Assembly (NCBI GenBank): GCA_036346225.1
Contig: JARFIW010001745.1
Coordinates: 1 to 64,000, forward strand
Direction of reading: 5' to 3'
Length of the DNA: 64,000 nucleotides
Source: Platerodrilus igneus
Taxonomy: Eukaryota; Arthropoda; Insecta; Coleoptera; Lycidae
Both the position numbers and the translations under genes were made by a program. Each line of letters opens with the position of its first letter. Position 1 is the stretch's first letter. This document shows positions 34,319 to 45,940 of the stretch, in pieces. The notes under the pieces were generated by a model. The model was given only the letters and a program-made list of their open reading frames with translations, did no database searches and was not told the DNA's origin.

Positions 34319-35520
34319 ATGGATAGTAATATTTTAAATGTTACGCAACGTGCTATATTTGATACAACCATCGTCAATGCCGACAAACATATGCATACTC
34401 CGTACCCAATACCACGTATGAGAAGAACGATGTTATACGGATTCCAATAGAAAACGAAGATGTCTATACACTACCATGGGACAGCGTAATTTATATTGAG
34501 GGTACAATGAATAAGTCAGATGGTGGCGTTTCGCCTACAGCCGATTTTGTCAACAACGGAGTTTTATTTTATTTGATGAAATTCGTTATGAACTTGGTGG
34601 AAAGACTATTGACCGCGTTCGTAATCCAGGTATAACTACGACTATTAAAAATTTCCTATCCTACGATTATAGCGAAAGTCGTCGCTTTAGAAACGCCGGT
34701 TGGTCCCCATCGATAAGCTTGATCTCGTTGATGCTAATGGTCATTTCAACGTATGCATTCCCTTGCGCATGGTTTTAGGATTTGCGGAGGACTACCGAAA
34801 ATTCTTTTGAATATCAAACAGGAGCTTATTCTTATTAGAAGTAGTGCTGACGATGCAGCTATATCGAATTCTGATACCAAAGAGTCAATCAAAATTACTA
34901 TTACACATATTCATGGCGGATTCCACATATAACCGTTGCAGATGCAGAGCGCTTAAAACTACTCAAACATATTCAACGCAATGCCACCATGGACATAAGC
35001 TTTCGCAGTTGGGAACTACACGAATATCCAGAATTACATACAACACACACGCAACCTGGGCCGTGAAGACGGCTTCTCAAGTGGAGAAACCACGTTTTGT
35101 TATTGTCTGCTTTCAAACCGATACATCACGCAAAAGGGGCGCAGTCAGTTCGACCACTGTAAGTTGACCAATATGAAATTACATCTGGGTTCATCTATGT
35201 ATCCTTACGATAATCTTAACATTGATTTCGATACCAATCGCTATTCTATACTATATGAGATGTATGCACAGTTTCAACAATCGTACTACGGGGGTATCAG
35301 CGAGCCGATATTAACACCCAATGAATTTCAAACGCACGCTCCACTTGTAGTCATCGATTGTTCCCATCAAAACGAAATAGTGAAAGTGGGAGCGGTTGAC
35401 GTACGATTAGAATTTCAAATGAAAGAAACGCTTAAAGCTCACACTACAGCGTACTGCCTCATTCTACACGATCGTTTGGTACGCTACAATCCTGCAACCA
35501 GTGTTGTGAGTGAAGTCTAA
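34319..35520 (+). pseudogene. Polinton major capsid protein (double jelly roll), heavily frameshifted
   Basis: The ATG at 34319 (MDSNILNVTQRAIFDTTI) overlaps the end of the preceding ORF region by spacing only. After a frame change near 34415 the text has IPIENEDVYTLPWDSVIYIE. Further frame changes follow near 34560-34580 and several times between 34700 and 35160, with in-frame stops. The C-terminal third is well preserved: NMKLHLGSSMYPYDNLNIDF, a VVIDCSHQNEIVKV segment and AYCLILHDRLVRYNP, ending at 35520. These are hallmark segments of the Polinton/adintovirus capsid protein. The copy cannot make a full protein. Confidence 0.88.
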
Positions 35521-35529
35521 AATTAATAG

Positions 35530-35910
35530 TCCATTAGTTGACGACGTTCAAAGGTTTAAAATTGCACATAATAACTTTGTGTTTAGAGAAATGGCTGTTT
35601 TACAACTATCCCTATCGAATGGAGTTACAATAACATATGTGCTGAAACCACCATATTCTTGGAACTGTCTATCAGCTCGCTTCAAATACCAAAAGGTATG
35701 GTTAAGCAGAAACTTTCACGGTATATCTTGAGATGATGGCAATTTACAATGAATTTCCACACCTAAATGTTATTAACCTAGAAGATTTAGGGTGTACCCT
35801 CTACATAAATTAAAGTATTACACCAATTCACACAAGTGTTTCTAGCATACCACACGACATTCGTCATTCAATTGCGCAACCACAGATGTAATTGTACTCA
35901 AAAACTGGTT
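35530..35910 (+). pseudogene. Polinton small conserved protein after the capsid gene, broken
   Basis: The frame has DDVQRFKIAHNNFVFREMAV and LKPPYSWNCLSARFKYQKV, then WLSRNFHGI with a break near 35728. Later text (INLEDLGC near 35776 and ATTDVIVLKNWF near 35880) looks like the cysteine/histidine-bearing end of the same protein. I have a memory of this W-rich protein next to capsid genes in animal Polintons but know no function. Confidence 0.5.
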
Positions 35911-36574
35911 TGTACATATAACCAATTATTCATTTTAATAAAGAATAATGTTTACATTAAGTAGGTTTTTATTTGTATATTTTATACCTACATACATACA
36001 TATTCCTTGAGACTAGTAAGATGTGTTTCAAAAATGTCTTGAAATAAGTTTAATTGTAAAACTTACTAACGAATCTGTAAGTATCATATTGAAAAATTCC
36101 TCTTAACGGATATGTATTTTGCATTTTTATGCAAACTTTATGTTACAATAATACAATTAAAAATTATATTCTACTACCGAGGTATTAAATTTTAAAGTAT
36201 GTTATAGTTGTGTAAACATAAAAGCATTGCATAGGTTGTTTTAGTTCCATTGACGACCTATTATTAGTAATCTGTTTATTATTTTATTGACGATATAAAT
36301 TTTAAGATTGGAAGGAACGATAAGAAATCTTCCTCTGACATTTATATGCACTCCGCATAGTTGTTTAAGGTAGCAAATATAAATAAGCTGTTTAATGTGT
36401 TGTAGAAGAATTTTTACCATTGTATTATCGGTATGTATAAACTTACTTACTTAATGTGTTTTAACGGAAGTAGAAATTATGAATTTTGGTAATTAACAAT
36501 TATCTAAAATGATTTGAAGTTATGCAGTTTCCATATATAATTTACATATATCGGTATGTTGTTATAAATATCAC

Positions 36575-39500
36575 AACCTCGAGGTCATTAACTACCATGC
36601 ACTTTACTAAACTATAATTAATAAAATCCCCGTACATTTAACTAAGATACATTTTTCTTAATGTGGAAGTCTTATCTATATTTTATTCAAATAAGAATCT
36701 CCCCGCCACCTACAAAAAGATAGGGACAATTAAAGAATGTAAGTTTTTGTAAATAAAACATTAAAATATTGTGTGTTTCTTTTTAATATTATATATTTAA
36801 TACAAAAATAATTTTTTGAAATTCTCGGGAGATTCTTCAACACGTGCATGTTTTTGCTTAACCTAAAAATCTCCGAAGTATTCAATCACCTAATGCGTGC
36901 AAAGCCTCCGTTCAGAACGCCTTATGGAGTACCATTCCGCATTTGAGAATGAGTACATCCCCATCCAAATTCTTCACCACGTTTTAAATAACGACATTAT
37001 TTGCATACATTTAAAGGTTATATAGATCCGGGTACGAGTTTAGTGTGGTTGTATAAATTATTTTGGTGATGCAATCATGAATAAAATAACGAGTGACCTG
37101 TCTTAACATGTTTTTTACATATACACACACATATTAAATATATATTGAAATTGCTAAATGTAAGCAAGAACACCTCTTGATATAAGATCAAATTAATTTT
37201 TTATTTGAGAGTCAAATAAATCGTTATGAAAGGTGGTATAATTTGCATACCAAGAAGGAAATAGTCTTAACATGTTTTTGCAAACACACCTTATGTTAAT
37301 TAAATCCATTATATTAAAATTGAATGATTTGCATATATATTACCAGAGAGCTATAATTTCAATAAAAAACACGAGGTTATATTCGACTGCGAATTCTTGT
37401 TATTTTATCTTGGTAATGAAATCGTGAACAACATGTTTTACAAGATTTTACATGCAGACTTTATAATTAGATCCATTATATCACATTTCGTATATTTTTA
37501 AATGTTATTCGCTACTTCATACAAAATACAGCTTTTGAGGAAAGCTAAAAATTCTTTACCACTTGCACGTTTTTACTTAACATAACAAAATTCTTCATAT
37601 AGGTAAAATCACCACTTCGCTATGCTCTCGGCTACCTAGTTTCGGCTACTTTTCCAAGGTCGTTGTGACGTCATAGCCTTTTATAAATAAAGAACAATGT
37701 AATACTATTATAAAATTTTTATTCTGGCATTATACATAACAAAATTTAAAAATATTTAATGCCAAGCATGGAGCCATTTAAACTTAATTTTAATTTAAAT
37801 TGATTGTTTAACATGGCTAACAACCAATGTAAGAATTAAGATATACAAAAAATTTGTGTGTCAGATAACAAATCCTGGTGTTAATAAACAACTTGGAAAT
37901 TATATACTAGATTTTTTACGTTGTCCAGATGCACGTTTAAGAGCAACATTCGCGTCTACTTTGACCAAAGAACACGGTATTACGCAATTGGAAGCGACAA
38001 TATAAAACTGTACAATTGGAAGTGCGGAACGGTGTATAATCCCTTAAAAGACTGTTTAACCTTATTGGAAGATAGTAAGTTATACTTCCTAAAGGTGCCA
38101 ATGTACTCGGTACCGCCAAAATGTGGAGTAAGTTATCGGACAAGCTTCAAAATAGCTGCTGTTTAGTGTATAATAACCTGCTACAGTACATGTATTGGGG
38201 GAACGGCAATACAAAGAAATTGACGGGCTTGCAAATTAAGTTGTCAGAAAAACCAGAGAAAAGGGAAAAATTGATAAAGTATGTGCTTTCAGCTTTTAGT
38301 TTTAACTATTTACCTGTAAATTATTTGGAGATAGTAGAGTAGGACGACAGCCAAGATAAAATAAAAATCTTACACAAGTGCTACATTAAAGCAGGTAACA
38401 TATTTTACACAATCTGTAACACCATATTCTACAATTCCAAAAGAAATAATCATTTCGGTATCGGGGTTGATAAGTACGCCTAACATTCGCCCAGAGGTTG
38501 TACGACAACGCGTAAATATTGGCAGTAAACTCTCCGTTGACGCTGCAGGAAATTGCCCTATGCACGCCATACGCTGTAAGTGGAAGAAAAGACAGCTGAA
38601 ATTAGAGGAAATGCATGCAAAAGGCGAAAGTTGGACTAATTGGAAGACACTGCGATAATACGCGAACAATACAAAGATATGTTAGACAAAGAACATCTTA
38701 TTAGAGAAAGAGGAAAGGATTAAAAGATTATTTTATGTGCCGATGGACTGACTTGGATACATCCGCGTTCTACAAGCTGTATGTATTTGTGGTTAGTAAG
38801 AAAGACTCTTTTAGAATTTTAGAATAGTATTACATTGCTCTATATTTATAAAAGGCTATGACGTCACAACGACCTTGGAAAAGTAGCCGGAACTAGGTAG
38901 CCGAGAGCATAGCAAGTGGTGATTTTACCTATATGAAAATGAAAATAAAGAACTTTTAAATTTTTAAATAAATTTTGGTAGGAAATATTTAATAAATAAG
39001 TATATGTTAATGAAACACATATTTTCTAAATGATATTGGTGCTAAGGAAAGCTATTTTATTAAGTTCTATAGTTTGAGAGTGACGTAAAACCTTGATGCT
39101 ACACCTTGAGTTGTAAAAGTTAATACATAAGCCTTGATATAAGATCAAATCAAATAATTTGAGAGTCAAATAAATCGTGATGAAAGGTGGTATAATTTGC
39201 ATATATTTTAAATTCATACGGGTATAATTAAAAGATTATAAGTTAGATCCGACTGCAAGTTCAGTGTACTTGTATAAATTATTTTGGGATGATGTAACCA
39301 AAGGATATATATACGACATACCTGTCTTGAAATGTTTTTGCAACACACCTTATGTTAATTAAATACATTATATTAAAAGTCGAATGTCGACGTGATTTAC
39401 ATATATATTACCAAAAAACACGAGGTTATATTCGACTGCATGCAAATTCTTAGTATTTTATCGTGACATTGAAATTGCGAGAAGTGAACGACTTCTTTTA

Positions 39501-40052
39501 CAAGATTTTACCTGCAAACGTTTAAAATTTGACCTCCATCATATAACATTTCGTATATTTCTCAATTTTATTTGCTACTTCGTACAAAACGCAGCTTATG
39601 AGGAGAGCTAAAACACTCTTTACCACTTGCACGCGTTTGCCTAATATTAAAAAATTCTTCACAGCGGCGTTTTAATTTTTAGCTTAACCTACCCCAGAAA
39701 AATACGAACCAACACGTGAACTCCATTTTCTACACAAACAACATTTTTAAAATTTAATATTTAATATTTAACGTCGGGAACGCTGCTAAAAAATTTCTTA
39801 AGAAAATATCTCCACCCCAGCGCACGCGCACCACCCCACGACAAAATCTAACGACCCCGCCGAACGCACACCCCAACGACCTAACGACCCCCGACGCAAC
39901 AAATTTACACACAAAGACAATTTTGTTCTCAAAGCGGCGTATACATATCTTGCTGCACGTTTTGTTTCCCAAAGCGGCTTAGCTGTTCATATTGTTCTCG
40001 AATCGGCGTATACATATCTTGCTGTGGATCTCTGTTGCCAAACCGGCTTAGC
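36575..40052 (-). repeat. Polinton right terminal inverted arm, enlarged
   Basis: Pairs with 25899-28010 but is about 1.3 kb longer. Two similar segments, 37380-37600 and 39420-39665, both match 26285-26545 of the left arm, so the arm contains a duplicated subunit. A separate inverted-repeat element (37596-38935) sits at the end of the first subunit. The outer 600 bp are well conserved with the left end. Confidence 0.82.
37596..38935. mobile_element. Small inverted-repeat element nested in the Polinton arm
   Basis: The left end catataggtaaaatcaccac (37596) and right end gtggtgattttacctatatg (38935) are perfect complements. The inverted arms run about 120 bp with few mismatches (the ctcggctacctagttt and aaggtcgttgtgacgtcata blocks). 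If the element starts at ggtaaaatc, a 4-bp TATA duplication is possible. Inside, plus-strand frames 37921-38342 are weakly coding-like but broken, and I cannot assign them. Confidence 0.8.
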
Positions 40053-40195
40053 GTATCGCCCAATCTATATCGTATAAATATGTATCGATGGATACGCAAA
40101 TCCCGTAAATCGATATATCGATACATATCGATATAGAAATATCGATAGATACATATTATCGCCATATCGACATATCGCATCGATATGTATAATAG
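40053..40195. repeat. ATCGAT-rich repeat abutting the Polinton right end
   Basis: Starts gtatcgccca directly after the Polinton and continues with repeated cgatatatcgatacatatcg and related blocks to about 40195. It is the right half of the repeat interrupted by the Polinton. Confidence 0.75.
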
Positions 40196-41122
40196 ATAGC
40201 AAATCACTGAAATAGTTTACGATAAATTATTACTGTTTTGTATTTACAAATAAAAATTTGTTTAAAAATTTTATGTTATTTATGAAATCAAGAACTCATT
40301 TTAGGATAATATGTGTTTGCCATCCTTTACATCCTAAAACATTGTTATTTAATAAACCTTATTATGAATTCAATAAATATAACATCAAGCATTTTAGCCA
40401 TGTGACGTCATCCTAAGTTATTTAATGCAATGGTCTACAATATTAACCACAAAACATTTTTTATCACTGATAAAAACCCAGTATGTATCCTGGATAACGC
40501 ATCATGGTAACATATATTGTATGACAGTACTTTACGTGCAGCTGATATACCTAATAAGTTGAATAAGGGATATACAAATAATTAGCAATCTTAAATAATT
40601 CTTTAGTTTTACTTTGCAGATAGTTGTTTTGTGTGGTGAAAATTCTAAAGTTTTTTTTGTTTTATAACTAAATTATTTTCCTTGTGGTGATTGAATTTTT
40701 ATGGTTTGATTTGGTAAACTATAAATCAAACAAGAAGTAGAGAGAAACGTTTAGTGCAGCTTGCGCTAAGCACTGAAATATCGTAAGTAAAATCATTATC
40801 AAGCATTATACTTATTACACATTTTTTTTCTTGTTATAACCTGTGTTTTTGCTAGACTTGCAAAATCGATTAAAAACATCATGCTTCTTTTAAAGCGCTG
40901 AAAAACAATCTGGCAACTGTAAAATGGTATAAATACTTTCTGATCATTACCACATTTCTTGCATTACAGCCACCAAATAAATATTAAAGAATCTATTAAT
41001 CATACTGAAACAACAAAACGAAAGCGTTCTCGGTATAGCAATCATTCTCGTCCGGAATTTCTTATTGTGATTTCTGGTATAATAATTGTATGAGTTAATT
41101 CTTTTTATTAGTAATTTGTATT
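40196..41122. other. Intron sequence, no recognised gene
   Basis: AT-rich sequence between the Polinton-bearing repeat and the retrotransposon fragments. No coding or repeat family recognised. Confidence 0.4.
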
Positions 41123-41262
41123 CAGGAAGCTTTAAACTTAGCTAGAGAGGGAAAAGAGAGAGGTATTAGTGTACAGGGACAAAAAATAGACATGTTACGT
41201 TTTGCAGACGATATAGCCATTATAGTAGAGTCTAGAAAAACGATAGGGACGTTTTTAAATAT
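41123..41262 (+). pseudogene. RTE-like reverse transcriptase fragment
   Basis: About 47 residues in frame: ALNLAREGKERGISVQGQKI followed by DMLRFADDIAIIVES. The FADD box is the catalytic motif of non-LTR reverse transcriptases, and the surrounding text is of the RTE-like kind. It stops exactly where a Gypsy-type LTR begins, so it is a fragment interrupted or truncated by that insertion. Confidence 0.7.
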
Positions 41263-41382
41263 TGTTACGAGCTACTATTAAGCAACCCGTCAAACACACA
41301 AACGCCGTAAGCAGAGTATATACTACAGAAGCCGCGAAGCTTTCCAGCATATACCGAGGTATGAATCATTCATCTAATTCAG

Positions 41383-41426
<44 letters not shown>

Positions 41427-41829
41427 ACCGCTGATGAAGTACAGAGTGAGTCTATATCTAAATGTCGAATATAAATTATATTGTGTAAAGTTAATTAGTT
41501 ACGCTTTTGGAAGTCCAAGAGTAAATATAAATTTGTGTTATGTGTACGTGTATATTGTACAAACAGCTTGTACATAAATAGAGAGAAGTGTAATAAATAA
41601 ATTATAGAAGTGTTTAGTGTTGCTAAGAAGACTTATGGTTAAGGAATTAGTTTAAGAAGATATTAGTGCTTGTAAATAGAATTAGTGTGATAGGGCTTCA
41701 TTGTTAATTGAACTGAAAGCATCTATAAATAAGGCATATACTATTTATTAGACTTGTGAACAGTGAGTAATAAAGACTTGTTATTACTTGTTTTAAATGG
41801 GTGAAACGCGTTAATAGTAGCCCGCTACA
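41263..41829 (+). repeat. Gypsy 5' LTR containing a (TA)n run
   Basis: Starts TGTTACGAGC and ends GTAGCCCGCTACA. A likely primer binding site, tggttgcagg, starts at 41831. The LTR holds a (TA)n microsatellite at 41385-41424 and AATAAA-type signals near 41595. Confidence 0.65.
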
Positions 41830-41912
41830 CTGGTTGCAGGCTGTGTGAAGTATATAGTGATTAATTTTAAAGAAAAAACCTACAAGTCTAAAGACATTTA
41901 AGTAGTTTGTAT

Positions 41913-43026
41913 ATGCCTGTTACAAGAAGCCAAAGTAAAATGGACGCGAAAACTTTAATGAATTTCCTTAAGGATTTTAAATCCGGTATGGAAGAGAGGT
42001 CAGCTAAACTAGAAGTGACACTAAGTGAAAATGCTGACAAAATAGAAGAAAAGTTAATTGAAAATGCTGCGAAAATGGAAGAAAAGTCGAATGAAAAGAC
42101 AGCCACGTTAGAACAAAGATTAATGGAAAGCTCCATTGCATTGAAAGAATATTTCACTAAACAGGTAAAACAGTTGAGCAAAAGCTGGACAGTAAATTGA
42201 TAAAAATAAATGAGGATGTGATGAGGCTGCAAGAACAAGTAATTTCACTAACAACGCGGCCACTTGAATTAGTAAACCAAGTTGTAAATCAGAACATCCC
42301 AGAAATAAGAAGCATGGAAGGAAGCAAGCCAATACCGTAAAAATTTAAAGTGAGACCACCCACATTCAATGGTAAAACAACTTGGCCCACATATTTGAAA
42401 CAATTTGAAGCTTCTGCAATAGCCAACGGTTGGTGCAATAAAGAGAAGGATATCTCCTTAAAATTGACCCTACGGAGGGAAGCTTTTAACATATTACAAA
42501 CGATTCCCGACCACCAGCAAAATGATTACGGCCTCTTACCATCGAAGATGAGATATGGAGACGCTCACCTTTAACAGGTTTACCATGCATAAGTGAAGAA
42601 CTGCTCGCAAAAGACAAATCAAAGCCTGCAAGGTTACGAAGCTAACATTGTCAAATCAGTTAGATTGGCATACCCAACGGCACCAGATAGCTTCCTCGAA
42701 CAACTGGCTGTACAAACATTTGTGGATGGCGTTAAAGACAGCAAAATACAGCAAGCGCTAAGATTAGCACGGCCAAAAATGTTAGATGACGCACTGGTTC
42801 ATTTGCTTGAATTTAAAGCAGCTAAGCATACATCACACAGGGTGTGTCACAAAGTTCGGTCTGCCTTAGAAGAATCTGGTCAATCGCAGAACCGCATAGA
42901 AGAAATAATCAACCGTGTGTTTGAAAAGCAAAAGGCGAAAAGTCTGAATAGACAACGACCGTGGAGATGGCGTCTGCGATGCTGGAGCTGTGGTGAAGTA
43001 GGTCATATACAGAGACGCTGTACTTA
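41913..43026 (+). pseudogene. Gypsy-type Gag, frameshifted
   Basis: The ATG at 41913 (MPVTRSQSKMDAKTLMNF) opens a charged, coiled-coil-like N-terminus. After a break near 42195 comes the capsid-like part with RPPTFNGKTTWPTYLKQFEA and a stop at about 42572, then SLQGYEANIVKSVRLAYP and FLEQLAVQTFVDGVKDS. It ends with one CCHC knuckle, CWSCGEVGHIQRRC, near 42985-43024. Insect Gypsy relatives of the Retrovirus-related Pol from 412/17.6 type have this layout. At least three breaks. Confidence 0.8.
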
Positions 43027-43079
43027 ACCAAAAAAAAAACCGGTTAAGCAGCAGGAATACGACTCTGACACAGAACATT

Positions 43080-43600
43080 GTGTTGGAACTAGTCATCGAA
43101 ATGCAGACGCTCTGTCAAGGAGACCTTGTCCGGTAGACTGCAATCATTGCTCTAAGATGGAAGAGAAAATAAGTGTCATTCATAGAATGACGGTAACCGA
43201 TGATACTTGGCAACCAGAAAGAATACGAGAAGACCAAGAGGATGACGACGAATTGGGACGTACCATTGAGTAGAAAAGTAGAGGACAACGACCAGCTTGG
43301 GAGGAAATTAGTATTTCAAGTAGGAGCCTGAAGACATACTGGGCACACTGGGACTACTTGGTGATTGAAAATAGAAACTTGAAACGACGCCTGGAATGTG
43401 GAAATGACACTGAGAGACTTCAAGCGATAGTGCCGAGAAGCAGAGTGCCGGAAGTATTGCAGCACTTGCACGATGGTATTTCCGGAGGGCACTTTGGCGT
43501 GAAAAGAGCTTTCAAAAAAGCGGAGAAAGATTCTATTGGATGAACTGCAACGAAGATGTAAAGGAGTGGTGCCGGAAATGTGAGTTCTCCCTTAGGGTAA
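43080..43600 (+). pseudogene. Gypsy RNase H tail and integrase zinc-binding domain
   Basis: The text GTSHRNADALSRRPCPVDC marks the end of RNase H. After a linker the integrase HHCC module appears: RVPEVLQHLHDGISGGHFGV with two histidines, then MNCNEDVKEWCRKCE with two cysteines, across a one-base shift near 43525. It is joined to Gag with no polymerase in between. The catalytic integrase core is absent. Confidence 0.75.
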
Positions 43601-44104
43601 ACCCGTGCTTTAAAATTCTAGGACTTGGTGGCGCTCCCTTTGCACCCCTTCTTTTGTATTTAACAGTCAGTCTAGTAGACAATGTTTTTGTTGTAAAACC
43701 TACGACCACTCCTCATAAGCTCTACCCGAGGAATGACTCCTAGCTTAGTCGGAAGACTGTCGATTTCCTTTCATTATAAGGGGATCGAAACAAAGGGCTA
43801 TTGTAAAATTAAATTGAGTTAATTTTACAAGAACCCAAAAACATCTTGTATTGTTTCAATGTTTTGATGGATTTTCAAATACTTCCAACGTTCAACTTGA
43901 TATCGGAATACAATTTCTTAGTGACTGACATTGCTAGAAGAAAAGTGTCGCATGTTGTGTCTTTGCACTTGTATGTTTAGCAGCCATTTTGCCATTCCTT
44001 TAGTTCAATCTTACAAAACTACCTCAAGTAGCTTGTATTTCCCTTTTTAGTTTTTTGCAAAGTCTTCTAAGTGGTTTTAAAAACCAGAATTAATAAATAC
44101 TTAC
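43601..44104. other. Intron sequence beside receptor exon 1
   Basis: No gene recognised. The segment ends at the splice donor of receptor exon 1 (GTAAGT on the minus strand at 44104-44099). Confidence 0.4.
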
Positions 44105-44329
44105 ATATCCAAATACCACCAAGGCTTCCAGGATGCTAACGAACTCTGACATATCTCCTCTAAAATTTACCAACTGAAGAGCTTGGACAGAGAAATTAAA
44201 AGCAGACAAAGCTAGATATATAGTTACGGTTAATAGTACGTAGACATCTTCGTTCTCTGTATCTTTCAGCAAACCTATTAGTTCTAGCGCTTTCAGAGGC
44301 CATTTCAGATTTTTGGGACAACGAGGCAT
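44105..44329 (-). CDS. Odorant receptor (7tm_6), first coding exon
   Basis: The ATG at 44327-44329 opens exactly 75 codons ending at donor GGATAT|GTAAGT, phase 0, which matches the phase-0 acceptor of exon 2 at 15165. The N-terminus has MPRCPKNLKWPLKALELIGL and then membrane segment 1 (VYVLLTVTIYLALSAFNF). A loop follows, then the beginning of segment 2 (SEFVSILEALVVFGY), which exon 2 completes. A cytosolic N-terminus with this pattern is usual for insect odorant receptors. An upstream in-frame extension to 44353 lacks an ATG. Pairing with exon 2 across 28.9 kb is inferred from phase, strand and sequence continuity. Confidence 0.78.
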
Positions 44330-45940
44330 TAACTTGACTACCGAACAACACAATATTCTATTGGAAGCAATTTAACAAAAATAAGTTTAGCTTTAAGCTA
44401 ATTAAATTTTTTATTGGGTGACATTTATTATTCTAAGAGTAGTTATCTTTTAAAAAAATAATACAGATTGCACAGCTACATTGTCGAAAACTATTGTCCG
44501 CAATTATTTTAATTACCTACTAAATTATGAATTAATGATAGCGTGTAACACTAAGATTACTAACATATGAGACGATGCTTTTACAAAGTATTAATGTGAA
44601 TTATTATTCTGAAAAGTTATACAGAAGAAGACTGTGTATACAAAAAGTAGTGGCAGGCAGTAACACTGTAACCCTATATTAAAATACACGTGCTGGAAAT
44701 AGAACAACTCCCGAAGAACACTGAAAAGACACAGAAAACCAGCAACTTCAAACCCTGCATTTCCATTGGTTAACGGCGTCCATTGGTTAAAGACATCACC
44801 ACCATACGAAGCATATGGAGGAGACGACAATAAAAAACTGCGTGTTCAACAATCAACATTTACTTGATGCTCCTCATATCCAAAGGAATCAACTATAGTC
44901 TTTGCAATTTCTAAATAGACCTGCGTCATTACAATTTGTGACGTCAAACTGTGGCGACGTTGCCACTACCAAAATCCTATTGCCGCATGACTATATTAGC
45001 GTCATTGGTAGAATACAGAGATTGAAAATATTTAATAGCAGATGACGAACGTGATTTGTTACTTTTTAAAAAAGTATTTTTTAGAATAAATTTCTATCGA
45101 CAATATTGCAGATTAAAGTCATTTACTAACAATATATTTTATTTACTTCTTTATTTTTACCACTGAGCATATTTTAAATATAGTTGCGTATTTCTAATGC
45201 TCCTAATTTTATGGCCATTAGTATATTATACCAGACACGGAATAATAACCATAGTTATTCAAGAGGTTATGTTATGGAAATTATAAATTATACGTTTTGA
45301 TTACACAAATCGAAAAAGAAAAAGAACAAAATTACAATTCATTTGTAAGTAAAATTCTCATTAACTTCGAATAATTAAGATATATCACTTTAAAATAATC
45401 TTTTAGATTTCCCTGAAAACATCTACAAAGACTAAAGTTATGTTATATACAATGCAACAATGGATTTAACACTTTCAAATCACCCTAAAATTTGTGATGA
45501 TCATTTCACTTCTGATTATTAGTATGCAACTGACTTGAATATGTCATGTTTTCAAAGCATTTCCAACAACTAAAGCAATGTATAAGAGTAAAGGCTTTAA
45601 ATGAACCAACTTTGAAAATCTTATAACCAAAACTTTAACGACTAATCTTTCGATGGAATTTTTAAAAATATAAACAGCAGTTTGTTAAATATGCAAAAGC
45701 ATGAAGGGACAAAAAACTTCAAAAAAAAAGGCATTTACTTTATTACTCTTTGAGACCAGGTAACGGAGTAGTTAGAAACAAATAATTAAATATACAATTT
45801 ACCTTTTTTTGTAGATTGGTGTAATATAAAGACTTTGACCATATCTGTATTTAGCACCTTCAAAGTTTAAGCTAGTGTAGTATTGACCAGTTCGTCAACA
45901 GTGTGTTTATTACAACCATTGAAATTGAATGCTGTAGTAG
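44330..45940. other. Upstream region of the receptor gene
   Basis: Should hold the 5'UTR and promoter of the odorant receptor. No core promoter element can be assigned with confidence. A short plus-strand frame crossing the hAT insertion point (NAVVAV before, RIFKIQYPEDEFATHVLKTS after 50022) is open for about 45 residues and may be an old coding fragment. Confidence 0.35.

Larger units (their letters stand above)
25899..40052. mobile_element. Defective Polinton/Maverick element, 14.15 kb
   Basis: The outer ends are inverted: gctaagccggtttggcaaca at 25899 and its complement ending ..aaccggcttagc at 40052. Identity between the outer arms extends over 600 bp with few differences, then resumes further in. 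Between the arms are two gene blocks. On the minus strand are integrase, a coiled-coil ORF, a DUF8207-like ORF and a packaging ATPase. On the plus strand are a PLA2-type minor capsid protein, a penton-like protein, a small ORF, the major capsid protein and another small ORF. No DNA polymerase B or adenain-type protease is recognisable. A GTA flanks both ends (25896-25898, 40053-40055); the usual 5-6 bp duplication is not evident. All long genes carry breaks. Confidence 0.94.
41263..43600 (+). mobile_element. Gypsy-type LTR retrotransposon, internally deleted
   Basis: A 5' LTR at 41263-41829 (TGTTACGAGC.. ending CCCGCTACA), then a short leader, Gag, and a direct jump into the RNase H end and integrase zinc-binding domain. 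Protease and reverse transcriptase are missing. The right boundary is uncertain, because the integrase text fades at about 43590 and no 3' LTR is seen. Confidence 0.78.

Noticed and set aside
37921..38669. ORFs in the nested element as a transposase
   Set aside because: No DDE, zinc-finger or recombinase motif can be read; frames are short and interrupted.
25899..40052. Nudivirus or parvovirus integration as the source of the PLA2 gene
   Set aside because: The PLA2 domain sits among Polinton integrase, ATPase and capsid genes within common terminal repeats, so it belongs to the Polinton.
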